Part shown: one piece after another, positions 35,901 to 46,137 of the stretch
How the letters are laid out: the number at the start of each line of letters is the position of its first letter
Numbering within the stretch: position 1 is the first letter of the stretch
Assembly (NCBI GenBank): GCA_015063685.1
Contig: SVTR01000023.1
Span: 1 to 54,080, forward strand
Direction: 5' to 3'
Length of the DNA stretch: 54,080 bases
DNA from: Oscillospiraceae bacterium
GTDB taxonomy: Bacteria; Bacillota; Clostridia; Oscillospirales; CAG-272
Position numbers and translations under genes: made by a program
The notes under the pieces: generated by a model
Told to the model about the DNA's origin: nothing
The model's database searches: none
Seen by the model: the letters and a program-made list of their open reading frames with translations, nothing else

Positions 35901-38900
35901 TTCCGGTACCGTCCAGCACCACGTTTGTCAACGTAAGATTTGCGTAGTTCTGAATCAGCATTTTGCAGCCGTCAGTAGAGGTATCGACAGTACCGTTGGT
36001 CACAAGTACGGTATTGCCTGCAAGAATCTGGAAGCCCAAAGTCTTTGTGCCGGTGGAGCCTACAGTTTCTCCCGAAACCGTGTAGGTATAGCCGCCCAGA
36101 TCCAACGTCATGGATTTATCAATCACCACGCCGTTGCCGGAAGCGTTCATCAGCAGCTTCACAACGTCACCGGACCGGGCCGCCGCAACGGCCTCCTCCA
36201 GAGATTCGAATTTGACATCACCAATCATAGCGACCGCGATCAAGCGGGTGCCCTCATGGATCACGTCATAGGTATCCTGACATACGGAGCAGATGTATGT
36301 GGTATAAGCATCAGCCTCAAAGGTAGGCGCGGTGTACACATCCTCATACTGGTGACCCTTGGCAGGAATGCTCTCCTGTTCAACCAGGGTAATCTTACAG
36401 CGTTCGCAGAAGAGACCCTCGGTCAAACCGTTTTCAGTACAGGTAGGCTCTTTGGCCTCCAGCACGGTCTCAGAATGACCGTAAGCGGGAATTTCCACCT
36501 TCGCCTTGGGATATACGTCACAGAGAGCACAGTAAACGTATGCCTCCCAACCGGGCTCAAGGCAGGTGGCGTCCTGCATGCCCACAAAGCTCCAGTCACC
36601 CATATGGACGAGCTGAGCCTCCAGAATTGCACCGCAAGTCACGCAAACTTCAGGCGCCAGGCAGGTAGCATCAGGACCGGACTCATCATGACCGGTAGCA
36701 TCGACAAAATCGTCGTTATAGGTATCACCGCATGCGGTACAGGTATAAGTTGTATAACCTTGCTCAAGACAGGTAGGCTCGGTCTTGCTTTCCGCATACG
36801 CGTGGGGGATCACGTCAAGGTAGTCATCCTTCTTCTCATCGCCGCAACGGCAGGCATACAGGGTATAGCCTTGGGCTGTACAAGTGGGGGCGATCACTTC
36901 CTTGACCACGTGATTATGAACGTGATCCAAGTGAGGAATGCTTTGGGTCTCAATAGCACCGCAAATCTGGCACTCCTTCTGCCGCAGGCCATCGGCTTCC
37001 TCTGTGGGATCAAGGGTGATATTCCAATCACCCCAGCTATGGCCCAGGGCATCCGTGAGGACCGCACCGCAAACCGTACAGGTTTGAGCATCGGTACAAG
37101 TTGCCTCGTCACCGGCGGAATGACCCACTGCTTCCTTCAGAACTTCCTGGCAAACAGTACAGATCTGATTTTCTGTACACGTAGCGTCAGCACCGGGCGT
37201 GTGTCCCTTAGCAAGAATCTCCTGAGGCGCCGTGAACAGGGTATCACAGTTTTCGCAACCAACACCTGCTGTCCAGCCAGCCTCGGTACAAGTAGCGGCC
37301 ACCTCGGGGATCAAGGTAGGCACGTGGGGCAACTTAGCGATCTCTACATAAGTGGTATAATCGCAACGAGAGCAGCTCACATAAGCCTCGTGGCCAACCT
37401 CCATACAGGTAGGCGCCTTGGCATCATGATTGATTTCATCATGTCCCAGAGCTTCCAGCTCTACATAAGTGCTGTAGTCGCAACGAGAACAGGTCACATA
37501 AGCTTCCCAACCGATCTCGGTACAGGTGGGATCCTTGGCCTCGTGCTCAATCTCATCGTGACCCAAAGCGGCCTTTTCTTCATAGGTTGTGTAATCACAA
37601 CGGTCGCAAGTCACGTAAGCATCCCAACCGATCTCAGTACAGGTGGGATTCTGAGCCTCATGCTCCACCTCTGCGTGGCCTAACGCACCCAATTCAGCGT
37701 AAGTGCTGTAGTCGCAACGAGAGCAGGTCACATAAGCTTCCCAACCGATTTCGGTACAAGAGGGAGCCTGAGCCTCGTGCTCCACCTCGTCATGACCCAG
37801 TGCATCGACCGTCGAATAGGTGGAGTAGTCGCATCGGGTACAAGTGACGTAAGCATCCCAACCGTATTCGGTACAAGTGGGAGCCTTGGCATCATTGGCA
37901 ACCTCGTCGTGACCCAGAGCAGCCAGCTCTACGTAAGTCGTATAATCACAACGAGAACAATCCACGTAAGCTTCCCAACCAATCTCAGTACAGGTAGCTG
38001 CCTTGGCATTGTGGGAGATTTCATCATGTCCCAGCGCCGCCAGCTCGGCGTAAGTGGTATAATCGCAACGAGAGCAGGTCACGTAAGCCCGCCAGCCGAT
38101 CTCGGTACAGGTGGGATCCTGCGCCTCGTGAGAGATTTCATCATGGCCTAAAGCGGCCTTTTCTACGTAGGTAGTGTAGTCGCAGCGGGAGCAGGTCTCA
38201 TAAGCATCCCAACCAATCTCGGTACAGGTGGGATCCTGAGCCTCATGCTGAATCTTGTCGTGACCCAAAGCGGCCTTTTCTTCATAGGTCGTGTAATCAC
38301 AGCGGTCACAGGTCACATAAGCATCCCAACCGATCTCGGTACAGGTGGGATCCTGAGCCTCGTGCTCAACCTCATCGTGCCCCAGAGCGGCCTTTTCCAC
38401 ATAGGTGGTATAGTCACAGCGGGAGCAGGTCACGTAAGCTCGCCAACCGATCTCGGTACAGGTGGGATCCTGAGCCTCGTGCTCAACCTCATCGTGCCCC
38501 AGAGCGGCCTTTTCCACATAGGTGGTATAGTCACAGCGGGAGCAGGTCTCATAGGCATCCCAACCGATCTCGGTACAGGTGGGATCCTTGGCCTCATGCT
38601 GAGTCTTGTCATGACCCAGAGCCGAAATGGGTTCGTACACCTTATAGTCGCATCGAGAGCATGCCAGGCAAGTGTCCCAGCCGTCCTCGGTACAGGTAGG
38701 TGCCTTGGCGTCCAAAGTGATCTCATCATGTCCAAGAGCATCTACAACGTCCTGCGCAATCAGAGTTTCCTCGCAGACCGAGCAATGAGAACCCTCTGTC
38801 AAACCGGTCTCGGTACAGGTAGGTGCTACTGCCGCATCAATAACCTCGTCATGACCCAGAGCCGCAATGATGCCCTGAGGAATGGAGATGTCGCCGCAAC

Positions 38901-39681
38901 GGGAGCAGTGCTCACCGGCGGTCAGACCGGTCTCCGTACATGTGGGCTCTACAGCTTCGTCAGCTACGTAGTCATGACCCAGGGCGGACTGACCGGGAAT
39001 CGTGTAGTAATGATCGCAAACCGTGCAGGAAACGGTGGTAAAACCATCCTCTATACAAGTGGGATCGGTCACAACGCCGTCATCATAATGGTGAGCGGCA
39101 AAATCGAGATCCGCGGTCACTTCGGAATAAACAAAACCATCGTCCTCGTTTATCGTGTCTCCGTCCCAATCAAATTCAAAGCCAAAGGCGGTCTCACCGT
39201 CAAATTCTTCATTGACAATAAAAGTCAATGTGTACAGAGCACCTGTTTTATAGGTGTTCTTAGGATTGAAGAAATTTTTAGGTATGGCCGAAAAAGCGAC
39301 AACTCCTTGACCATCCGAAAGGATGGAATGTCGCAATTGAACCGAATCAAACACAGGCGTATCTGCCTGCTCATATTGGGTGATAACGTGATAATCTTTT
39401 CCGTCAACAGCCTCAGTGGTATTTTTCAGTGTAAGGGCATCCATGTCGTATGTCAGATCGAACAACATCATGGCAATGCCCGGGTTTTGGGTGATTGTTA
39501 CGCTGACGGAGATTTCATCTCCGGGATTAACCGTTAAAGGTTCATCTAAAATAGCGGTGGAAGAATTCACTTCCACCGCCACCTTCAACGGATCCGTATC
39601 AGCAGCGGCGATAGAAAACGCCATTGCTGATACGGTCAGAATAACAACCAAACAAGTTATGACAAACCGTTTAAGTTGCAT
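32962..39681 (-). CDS. Giant surface protein: cohesin-like domain, about 40 Cys/His repeats, beta-helix, C-terminal anchor
   Basis: 2239 residues. Signal peptide ends near AAA-D (27). Residues about 30-195 resemble a cohesin ([18 protein letters not shown]..., [19 protein letters not shown]). About 25 repeats follow, each close to 40 residues, of the form C-x10-C-x2-C-x12-H: for example [19 protein letters not shown] then ALGH. A beta-helix-like part without the repeats follows (about 1190-1490: [32 protein letters not shown]). Then come some 18 more repeats, including a shorter class C-x5-C-x2-C-x9-H ([11 protein letters not shown]). The end is GCGS, a hydrophobic helix and KKKESDLDE; there is no LPxTG. 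Start by GGAGGA. The repeat function is unknown; three Cys plus one His per unit suggests metal binding or disulfides. Probably in one operon with the upstream gene, 65 bases away. Confidence 0.9.
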   Translation of the reverse strand: MQLKRFVITCLVVILTVSAMAFSIAAADTDPLKVAVEVNSSTAILDEPLTVNPGDEISVSVTITQNPGIAMMLFDLTYDMDALTLKNTTEAVDGKDYHVITQYEQADTPVFDSVQLRHSILSDGQGVVAFSAIPKNFFNPKNTYKTGALYTLTFIVNEEFDGETAFGFEFDWDGDTINEDDGFVYSEVTADLDFAAHHYDDGVVTDPTCIEDGFTTVSCTVCDHYYTIPGQSALGHDYVADEAVEPTCTETGLTAGEHCSRCGDISIPQGIIAALGHDEVIDAAVAPTCTETGLTEGSHCSVCEETLIAQDVVDALGHDEITLDAKAPTCTEDGWDTCLACSRCDYKVYEPISALGHDKTQHEAKDPTCTEIGWDAYETCSRCDYTTYVEKAALGHDEVEHEAQDPTCTEIGWRAYVTCSRCDYTTYVEKAALGHDEVEHEAQDPTCTEIGWDAYVTCDRCDYTTYEEKAALGHDKIQHEAQDPTCTEIGWDAYETCSRCDYTTYVEKAALGHDEISHEAQDPTCTEIGWRAYVTCSRCDYTTYAELAALGHDEISHNAKAATCTEIGWEAYVDCSRCDYTTYVELAALGHDEVANDAKAPTCTEYGWDAYVTCTRCDYSTYSTVDALGHDEVEHEAQAPSCTEIGWEAYVTCSRCDYSTYAELGALGHAEVEHEAQNPTCTEIGWDAYVTCDRCDYTTYEEKAALGHDEIEHEAKDPTCTEIGWEAYVTCSRCDYSTYVELEALGHDEINHDAKAPTCMEVGHEAYVSCSRCDYTTYVEIAKLPHVPTLIPEVAATCTEAGWTAGVGCENCDTLFTAPQEILAKGHTPGADATCTENQICTVCQEVLKEAVGHSAGDEATCTDAQTCTVCGAVLTDALGHSWGDWNITLDPTEEADGLRQKECQICGAIETQSIPHLDHVHNHVVKEVIAPTCTAQGYTLYACRCGDEKKDDYLDVIPHAYAESKTEPTCLEQGYTTYTCTACGDTYNDDFVDATGHDESGPDATCLAPEVCVTCGAILEAQLVHMGDWSFVGMQDATCLEPGWEAYVYCALCDVYPKAKVEIPAYGHSETVLEAKEPTCTENGLTEGLFCERCKITLVEQESIPAKGHQYEDVYTAPTFEADAYTTYICSVCQDTYDVIHEGTRLIAVAMIGDVKFESLEEAVAAARSGDVVKLLMNASGNGVVIDKSMTLDLGGYTYTVSGETVGSTGTKTLGFQILAGNTVLVTNGTVDTSTDGCKMLIQNYANLTLTNVVLDGTGSAQMRYVLSNNSGEIYLNGHTAITAPEGAVAFDVCKFMDYDAPVVYVNTTGKVIGTIEVSEEISDHLNISGGIFTVKLSESWCAEGFVPGDKNADGYYVAMPSEAAVVKIGSVYYKTLAEALAVVQADETIVLLADLTVDDVVLSDAVVLDLNGHTLRGAVAGTLAMNGGTWITNDGITLIAPQNAVYLTKDATLWVSADQQITFVSGTLTLARNKDVPAEQKLTVAEDATLTIPTGVILNVKGSLVVSGTLITEGSVNLATKTATVKAAEGLKVVTDAGDKVWILEGAYAVHDHTPGDAATCLTARYCLTCEDELTAALGHDEIPHDAKAPTCTEIGWDAYVTCSRCDYTTYEEKAALGHDEISHEAKDPTCTEIGWEAYVTCSRCDYITYVEKAALGHDEISHEAQDPTCTEIGWRAYKTCSRCDYTTYVEKAPLGHDKVAHGAQAPTCTAIGWDAYVTCDRCDYTTYAEKAALGHDEVAHDAKAPTCTEIGWDAYKTCSRCDYTTYAEKAALGHDEVSHDAKAPTCTEIGWDAYKSCSRCDYTTYVEKAALGHREVVYAGKEPTCTEVGWNAYMECARCDYTTYAEKPAKGHTPGAAATCTTNQVCTVCHAEVAPAKGHTEVVDPEEPVVSCTQPGKTEGSHCSVCNEVLKPQGIIEAPGHKPGDEATCTTAKTCTVCGFVMAEAKGHVEVTDPAVEPTCTETGLTEGKHCFACKEVLVAQETVEALGHTPGDEATCTTAQTCTVCSAELVAAKGHTPGAEATCTTAQTCTACSAELVAAKGHTPGAEATCTTAQTCTACSAELAAAKGHTPGAEATCTTAQICTVCDAELVAAKGHTPGAEATCTTAQTCTVCQAELTPAKGHTEVKDPAVAPTCTETGLTEGSHCSACDTILVKPESVAALGHTVVKDPAVDPTSKETGLTEGFHCAVCNEVLTAQEVLDKGCGSVIGTGAVVILVSAMAAAVALKKKESDLDE

Positions 39682-39746
39682 ATTCGTCCTCCGTTATTAT
39701 TTAATTGTGACTCGAAGCGTATCTCCGAATCCTTTGGAGTGATCTA

Positions 39747-42700
39747 TCAGGCTACCTTGTAATAACCGTCAAGGATATCCTCGTAGATACCGTCAATCAG
39801 ACCGTCATTCATCAGGATCTTCTTGATAGCGAGGAAGTCGTTGAAGTCAATGTCGCCGTTCCAGTCGATGTCAGCGCGAGCATCGTAACCACCATCAACG
39901 ATGAGGGTCATGAGGTCGTTAGCATCGCCCAGGCCGAAGGTGCCGGACGCATCCAGGTCAGCGGCCTTGTAGATCACGGTCTCACCAAGCTCATTGAAGG
40001 TGGAGGTAGCAGGAACCTTCGCACTGTTAATGACCTCGGTGGTCTTGAATGCGAACTTATCAGCAGTGATGCTGCCCTTGTCGCTGTATGCAGTAGACTT
40101 AACTGCGAAGATCAGAGTCAGATACTCAACGTCAACACCGGTGAAGTTGTTGTTCTGGAGACCGTCGCCCTCCTCGTAGGTGGACATAACTCTCAGAGTA
40201 CCGCCAACAGCGTTGAAGTCGTTGATGTAACCGTTGCCCTTGTTAGCCTCAGCAGTCAGCTCAGCGTCGAAGACGAGCTTGGAGTTGTCGAACGCGAGAT
40301 CGAAGGAAATACCCCAAACGTCAACGTTGCAACCGGTCATGTTGATTCTCAGAGCCATGTAACCGCCGTTAACGATCATACCGTCATGGTTCTTATCGCC
40401 ATTGGTGTCACAGCCGTAGATCTCGTTATCGAACTCAACCTTGCCGTAGTGAGTGGGAGCCAGAGCCTTCTCGTAGGAGTGACCGCAACCGTTCTCGCAG
40501 ACCCAAACGATCTTACCGGAGGTGGTTTCAGTAGCCTCGTAGCTCTGCTCCTCATCGATGACCATCTTGTGGTCAACGTTCTGATCGAGCCAGATGCTAT
40601 CATCGTCAACGTGCTTGTAGTTGCACTCGTAGCAGTACTCAACGGTGTAGTGAGTCTTGTAGCAGTAGCTTACGCCATTGACGACAACTTCCTCAACGAT
40701 TACCTCTTCGACGTAATCGAACAGGTTGTTACCTTCAGCATCGCGGTGACCGAAGAGGACGGTTCCGCAACCGTTCTCACAAGTAACGTGCTCAGGGCAG
40801 TAAATGGGATCGCCATTGGCATCAACACCATCGGTGTGGTTGGGAGCCTTGTGACCGGTAGCGGGGATGGTCTCACCCTTGATGATCTCGTCGCAACGAG
40901 AGCAATCAGCGTAGTAGTAACCGTCCTCGGTACAGGTAGCGTCCTTAACAACGTTCTCAATCCAATCATGACCCAGAGCAGGCACGTAGTCGGTGATCAG
41001 ACCGTGGATACCCTCGTTACCGTAGCCATCGCCGCACTTGGGGCAGATGATGTAGGTGAAGCCGTAGTTCACGCAGTCAGCGATAACGACGAATCTGTCA
41101 GCCTGGAAGTCGCAAGAGCCGCCCAGAGGAGGAATAGGCTCGTGGTCAACACCGGGCTCGTTGACACAACCACCGCAAACCTGGCAGAGACGACCGTACT
41201 TAGCGCCGGGCTTAGTGCAGGTAGGAGCGTAGGTGTGCTCAGGATCGTCACAAACGTGACCCATCAGGAACTCGCAAGGAACGTGAGCGCCCAAGGGCAA
41301 CTCATCGGTGTAGGAATCGCCGCAACGAGAGCAGGTGTAGGTCTCGTAGCCCTTATCCTTACAAGTGGAAGCCTTGCTGTCGGTCAGAACGTAGTCATGA
41401 TCGAGAGCAGGAACCCTGTCATCAACGTAGGTGTGAGTGGGATCATTCTTACAAGTATAGGTAGTGTAACCACCCTCGGTGCAGGTAGGATCAGTTACAA
41501 CAGCCTCGTAGTCGTGGCCGGTAGCGGGGATGGGCTCAGTAACGAAATGGCCGCAACCACGCTTACAATCGCTCTGCTTCAGACCGTCAACCTCGCAAGT
41601 TGCGGGGGTAACAACATAGAGCTCGCCCATGTCGTGGTCAAGAGCAGCTACGCGATCACCAACGTAGGTGTGAGTGGGATCATTCTTACAGGTGTAGGTA
41701 GTGTAACCACCCTCGGTGCAGGTAGGATCAGTTACAACAGCCTCGTAGTCGTGGCCGGTAGCAGGAGCCAGCTCCTTCTTACAAACGGTGCAGATCTGTG
41801 CCTCATCGCAGGTAGCTGCATCGCCTTCAGTGTGACCGGTGGCAGCAATAGCATCAGTCTCATAGTAGTTGCAGTTCTTGCAGTCTCTCCGCTTAAGACC
41901 TTCAACCTCACACTCAGCAGGAGTAACTTCGTACCAGTCACCCATGTCGTGACCGTTAGCGTCTACATAGGTATCGACTACGTTATAATCGCAACGAGTG
42001 CAGGTGTGAGTGGTGTAGCCCTTATCGGTGCAGGTAGGATCGGTGACAACGGTAACTTCGTCGTGACCAAGTGCCTTCCAGTCAACGATACCGTTCCACT
42101 GGAAAGTACCGTCGGTGGCATCAACCCATTCGCCGCACTTGCCGCACTGCTTCCACCAAGAACCATCCTCGGTGCAGGTAGGCAGCTTGAACTCCTTGCC
42201 TTCAACATCGGGAGTTTTGAAGATGGGGAGAGGAACATAATACTGATCGTGACCGGTAGCGGGTACGACCTCGGTGGTGGTGTAGGGGCACTCACGGACA
42301 TCGTCAACATAAGCGCCAAGAGTGGTATCCCAGTATACAACGTAGTGAGGATGCTTGCAGAAGTAAGCATTCACGCCGTCCTCGGTACAGGTGGGAGCCT
42401 TGGAGTTTGCTCTATCCAGGGTCAGGTTAGCCAAATCATCGTGGCAATCCATCATAGAGCCTTCCTCGGTAACGGTGAAGCCCTGGTAGGTGGGATCAGC
42501 AGCAGCGCAAGCATCGCAATAGTACCACAGAATACCATTGGAAGCGCAGCTGGGAGTTCTTGCATAGCCCTTGCCGCCAAAGTCCTTGGCAAGCAGACCG
42601 TCTGTATTCAGAGCAAGATCGTGGTAGCGGAGAGAGGTGTGAGCAGCAGGATCATCCATAGACAATCCGCGATCCGCGAGGGTAATGACCTCACGCTTGA

Positions 42701-45371
42701 TCTCCTCGCCGCACTTGTCGCAAACCCAGCTCTTATAGCCGTCAGCCTGGCAGGTAGGCTCGACAGTAGTAATGGTGCAATCATCAAGATCCTCGTGGCC
42801 GGTAGGAGCCAAAGCCTGCTTCAGCACGTCGATAATACCATCGGTATCGTAAGAAACCTTGTGCTTGTCAGCAGCATGGCACATATCGCAGTAAACGGTA
42901 GCTTCACCACCTTCAGTACAGGTGGGATCCTTGGTGATGACGAAATAAGCCCATTCGGGATCGTCAACGGGGTGAGCGTTAGGATCGGCAGGGATCACGG
43001 TATGGTCGCGGCTGATTTCCTCGCCGCATACATCACAGTAAACAACCATATCGTAACCACCGTCGGTGATACAGGTGTTGGAAACTCTGTTCTCCTCAAC
43101 GGCTGCGCGAGGAGTATGACCCAGAGCGGCAACGGGAACGTAGGTACGGCTGATCTCAGCACCGCAACCATCAACGGAGCAGTATACGACGCTGTCGTAA
43201 CCACCGGCAGTGGTGCAGTCGGGATCAACGTTGTTCTCTACAACGGGAGCGCCCTCGGTGTGACCCAGAGCAGCAACGGGAACGTAGGTACGGCTGAGTT
43301 CAACGCCACAGCCATCTACGGAGCAGTATACAACACTGTCGTAGCCGCCGGCATTGATGCAGTCGGGATCAACGTTGTTCTCCACAACGGGAGTGCCCTC
43401 GGTGTGACCCAGAGCAGCAACGTGGTCATCAACGTAGGTGTGCTGGGGATCATTCTTACAGGTGTAGGTGGTGTAGCCGTCGTTCACGCAGTCGGGAGCG
43501 GTGACAACAGCCTCGTAATCGTGACCCAGAGCGGGAACCTCGTTATCGGTGTAGGTATGACCGCAGAGCTTGCCGGTCCACTTGCCGGTTGCAGGATCGA
43601 TGTCGTTGTAGTCGGGCTGGGTACAGGTGTAGGTGGTGTAGCCCTTGTCATCGCAAGTGGGAGCAGTTACCTTGGCCTCATACTTATGTACGAGCTCGTC
43701 GGTGAAGGTTGCCTTGAAGTAGCCGCAAATGTCGCAGAAATCAGCTTCGCAACCCTTGGTAGTGCAGCTGGGGTAAGCGGTAATGGTGTGCTTCAGATCT
43801 CTATGCTCAGAAACATCGGTTCTCTCTTCAGTACAAACAACGCAGTTGTAAGTCACAGAACAGGTGTTGTCTTCTCTGTTAATGGGCTGACCCAAAGAGT
43901 CGTAAGCATCGTTATCGGTGCCGCTGATGGTGTACTTGATCTCGGCAGTATCAGCAGGCATGGTGTGGGGGCCATTGCCCTCCTGCTTGGTTTCTTCAGC
44001 ACCGCAGGAGCAGACTCTGGTCCAGGTGTGCATAATGAGACAGTTACCCTTCTTGGTGATCACCCACTCGCCCCACTCGTGACCAACGGGATCTACATAA
44101 TCGTCAACGTAGGAGTCGCCGCAGGAGCAGGTGTAGGTGGTGTAACCCTTATCGGTGTGAGTAGGATCGGTAACGACAGCCTTATAATCGTGGCCGGTAG
44201 CGTCAACGTAATCGCCAACGTAAGAAGAGCCGCAACCGTTAGCGCAGGTGTAGGTGGTGTAGCCCTTCTCCGTGCAGGTAGGAGCGGTTACAACGCCCTT
44301 ATAGTCGTGGCCGGTAGCGCCGACAACGTCGGTCTCGAAATAGCCGCAACCGCGCTTACAATCTCTGCGCTTTGCGCCTTCGCCCTCACACTCGGGAGCG
44401 GTGGTTTCATACCAGTCGCCCATGTCGTGGCCGAGAGCATCAACGTAGTCGCCAACATAAGTGTGGGTAGAATCATTCTTACAGGTGTAAGTAGTGTAAC
44501 CCTGAGCATCGCAGGTAGGAGCGGTTACAACAGCGTCGTAGTCATGATCCGTAGCAGGGATCTTCTCATAGGTGGTGTAGCCGCAGCCCTCAACAGAACA
44601 AGTCTGGTAAGGCTTCCAACCATCCTCGGTGCAGGTAGCAGCCTGACCTTCGTGGTCAACAAGCTTGTGGTCTTCATAATCAATGTCAACCTCAATGGTG
44701 CTGTCGCAACCATCCTGAGTACACTTGAAGAGCATGGTGCCGTACTTGTAGCAGGTAGGCTCCTCGAGCAGCTCGTACTCAACATAGTTGTGAGGCTTAA
44801 CCTCGTAAACAGCTTCGCTGGCAACATAACCGCAGATGCGATCCTCGGTAACGCCGTCCAAGCCGGGGTTAGCACGGGGCTGAGGGTTGGTACAAACCAG
44901 CCACTTAACACCCAGCTCGCCGCACTTGACCTCGCTGTCCCAGTGCCACTCGAAATTGTGTGCCTTTTCGTCCTTGGGAAGAACGGTGGTCCTTGTTTCC
45001 TTACACCATTCATTCTGGCAAGTTTCAAGAATATAGCCATCCTTCTGGCAGGTAGCCTCTACTCTCTCAGTCACCTCGAAATCATGGTCGCCGGGTGCCA
45101 GAACGATATCCTGAATATCCTTCTTGTTACAGCCGGTACAATAGACCCATGTGTAGCCATTAGTAGTACAGGTACGGTCAACAACAGCTTCTTCATCGCT
45201 GCCGTACTGCATCCAATGGTGCTTTCCGTCAGCAGAGCCGGGGCACTCAGCGTCAGCAGAAACGCCGGTGCCAGCCGAGGTATTGCTGGCGGTTGCCAGG
45301 GTGCTGAAGGCACCGAATACCATCATGACGGCGAGCATCATAGCCATGAACTTCTTAAAATTAGTTTTCAT
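39747..45371 (-). CDS. Giant secreted protein: about 30 Cys/His repeats, cohesin-like domain and dockerin
   Basis: 1874 residues. Signal peptide MKTNFKKFMAMMLAVMMVFG and on to about residue 29. Most of the protein is Cys/His repeats related to those of the neighbour but more varied: PTCTEKGYTTYTCANGC, then VDATGHDY. Several have extra CxxC-like pairs such as KRGCGYFET or CSVDGCG. Residues about 1640-1800 look cohesin-like (DVWGISFDLAFDNSKLVFDA, VEYLTLIFAVKS). About 1806-1855 is a type I dockerin with two Ca-binding loops: DLDASGTFGLGDANDL and DIDWNGDIDFNDFLAI. So it is a secreted scaffold-type protein that can dock to a cohesin elsewhere. AGGAGG precedes the ATG. First gene of the pair, with its own promoter at 45459. 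Confidence 0.9.
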   Translation of the reverse strand: MKTNFKKFMAMMLAVMMVFGAFSTLATASNTSAGTGVSADAECPGSADGKHHWMQYGSDEEAVVDRTCTTNGYTWVYCTGCNKKDIQDIVLAPGDHDFEVTERVEATCQKDGYILETCQNEWCKETRTTVLPKDEKAHNFEWHWDSEVKCGELGVKWLVCTNPQPRANPGLDGVTEDRICGYVASEAVYEVKPHNYVEYELLEEPTCYKYGTMLFKCTQDGCDSTIEVDIDYEDHKLVDHEGQAATCTEDGWKPYQTCSVEGCGYTTYEKIPATDHDYDAVVTAPTCDAQGYTTYTCKNDSTHTYVGDYVDALGHDMGDWYETTAPECEGEGAKRRDCKRGCGYFETDVVGATGHDYKGVVTAPTCTEKGYTTYTCANGCGSSYVGDYVDATGHDYKAVVTDPTHTDKGYTTYTCSCGDSYVDDYVDPVGHEWGEWVITKKGNCLIMHTWTRVCSCGAEETKQEGNGPHTMPADTAEIKYTISGTDNDAYDSLGQPINREDNTCSVTYNCVVCTEERTDVSEHRDLKHTITAYPSCTTKGCEADFCDICGYFKATFTDELVHKYEAKVTAPTCDDKGYTTYTCTQPDYNDIDPATGKWTGKLCGHTYTDNEVPALGHDYEAVVTAPDCVNDGYTTYTCKNDPQHTYVDDHVAALGHTEGTPVVENNVDPDCINAGGYDSVVYCSVDGCGVELSRTYVPVAALGHTEGAPVVENNVDPDCTTAGGYDSVVYCSVDGCGAEISRTYVPVAALGHTPRAAVEENRVSNTCITDGGYDMVVYCDVCGEEISRDHTVIPADPNAHPVDDPEWAYFVITKDPTCTEGGEATVYCDMCHAADKHKVSYDTDGIIDVLKQALAPTGHEDLDDCTITTVEPTCQADGYKSWVCDKCGEEIKREVITLADRGLSMDDPAAHTSLRYHDLALNTDGLLAKDFGGKGYARTPSCASNGILWYYCDACAAADPTYQGFTVTEEGSMMDCHDDLANLTLDRANSKAPTCTEDGVNAYFCKHPHYVVYWDTTLGAYVDDVRECPYTTTEVVPATGHDQYYVPLPIFKTPDVEGKEFKLPTCTEDGSWWKQCGKCGEWVDATDGTFQWNGIVDWKALGHDEVTVVTDPTCTDKGYTTHTCTRCDYNVVDTYVDANGHDMGDWYEVTPAECEVEGLKRRDCKNCNYYETDAIAATGHTEGDAATCDEAQICTVCKKELAPATGHDYEAVVTDPTCTEGGYTTYTCKNDPTHTYVGDRVAALDHDMGELYVVTPATCEVDGLKQSDCKRGCGHFVTEPIPATGHDYEAVVTDPTCTEGGYTTYTCKNDPTHTYVDDRVPALDHDYVLTDSKASTCKDKGYETYTCSRCGDSYTDELPLGAHVPCEFLMGHVCDDPEHTYAPTCTKPGAKYGRLCQVCGGCVNEPGVDHEPIPPLGGSCDFQADRFVVIADCVNYGFTYIICPKCGDGYGNEGIHGLITDYVPALGHDWIENVVKDATCTEDGYYYADCSRCDEIIKGETIPATGHKAPNHTDGVDANGDPIYCPEHVTCENGCGTVLFGHRDAEGNNLFDYVEEVIVEEVVVNGVSYCYKTHYTVEYCYECNYKHVDDDSIWLDQNVDHKMVIDEEQSYEATETTSGKIVWVCENGCGHSYEKALAPTHYGKVEFDNEIYGCDTNGDKNHDGMIVNGGYMALRINMTGCNVDVWGISFDLAFDNSKLVFDAELTAEANKGNGYINDFNAVGGTLRVMSTYEEGDGLQNNNFTGVDVEYLTLIFAVKSTAYSDKGSITADKFAFKTTEVINSAKVPATSTFNELGETVIYKAADLDASGTFGLGDANDLMTLIVDGGYDARADIDWNGDIDFNDFLAIKKILMNDGLIDGIYEDILDGYYKVA

Positions 45372-45458
45372 GGAATTCTCCTCCTAATAATTTTTTGATT
45401 CCAGAATCGCCCTCCGAATGGGAATGGCAAACAGAGACAGTTCTAGAATTACAAGGTA

Positions 45459-45489
45459 ATTATAGCACAACGCAAGAAAAATTTGTTAA
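45459..45489 (-). promoter_or_regulatory. Extended -10 promoter of the giant-protein operon
   Basis: On the minus strand TGCTATAAT (-10 box 45459-45464 with the TGn extension); the only -35-like hexamer is TTAACA at 45484-45489 with a long 19-base spacer. Confidence 0.65.
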
Positions 45490-46083
45490 TAGCAATTGAA
45501 CAAAAGGTAACTATTTTTGCACAGGCCACGCGTGTTTCCTCGAAAATGCCATAATTTCCCCGACATTACATATATACGGCCGACTTACAAGGGTTTTCGG
45601 GGTAGCCCGTTTCACAAATTGATTTTTTTTGAATGACAGCCATCGTCTATCCATCCTTTATTAAATAACGCCGTCCTCTTACACGATCTTCCGGGTTTGC
45701 CCATAGCGATGGTCCGCCCGCAGACAAGGCGGCGTACCGCCAACGAGCTCAAGGAAATATTCATTACAGGCACGGTGCGCCAAAGCTCCAAGGAAATACC
45801 CTCTCGCCGGACTTCTCTTTACGACGTATCGGGCAATGACCTCTCATTTTTTTCCTACATTTTTATATACATATGCTTTTACGTTTCCGAGCAACGCGAG
45901 CCACATTCCTCCCCGCAGAGCATTTTGTTAAATCCTCATATGTTTATATTTAATATATTTAAGTACAAGATTCATTCTCCCCGTCAAAAGTCAACAAACC
46001 GTTAATTTTTCTACATTTCGTTGCTTTCCAAAGAAAAAAACAAATATCAATGGGATTCAGAGCCGCAAAGTCAGGTTGTGTGC
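45490..46083. other. AT-richer intergenic region, no feature recognised
   Basis: About 600 bases between the giant-protein promoter and the araC terminator. A 102-codon frame at 45697-46005 has no ribosome binding site, low-complexity Phe/Ile-rich composition at its end and no recognisable family; it is not called. No repeat of the families found elsewhere was seen here. Confidence 0.5.
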
Positions 46084-46126
46084 AAAAAAAGAAGTGTTCA
46101 CAACCGAAATTCGTTACGAACACTTC
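46084..46126 (-). terminator. Terminator of the AraC-family regulator gene
   Basis: Minus strand GAAGTGTTC...GAACACTTC followed by seven T residues, 12 bases past the stop. Confidence 0.9.
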
Positions 46127-46137
46127 AGTATGGCTTT

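Noticed and set aside
32710..37683. Open frame of 1657 codons on the strand opposite the 2239-residue gene
   Set aside because: It is the antisense reading of the Cys/His repeat array: the repeat unit has few stop complements, so one frame stays open. Its protein has a repetitive, unnatural composition, and the minus-strand gene has a signal peptide, domains and a ribosome binding site.
33300..38800. Direct repeats of about 120 bases that could look like a CRISPR or satellite array
   Set aside because: The repeats are in frame codon for codon with the Cys/His protein units, vary at third positions, and have no unique spacers.
40386..45398. Open frame of 1670 codons opposite the 1874-residue gene
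   Set aside because: Same cause: antisense of a repeat array; no start signal and no recognisable domain, while the minus-strand gene has signal peptide, dockerin and promoter.
45697..46005. 102-codon frame in the region between the giant genes and araC
   Set aside because: No ribosome binding site, composition shifts midway, ends in AT-rich low-complexity sequence, no family.
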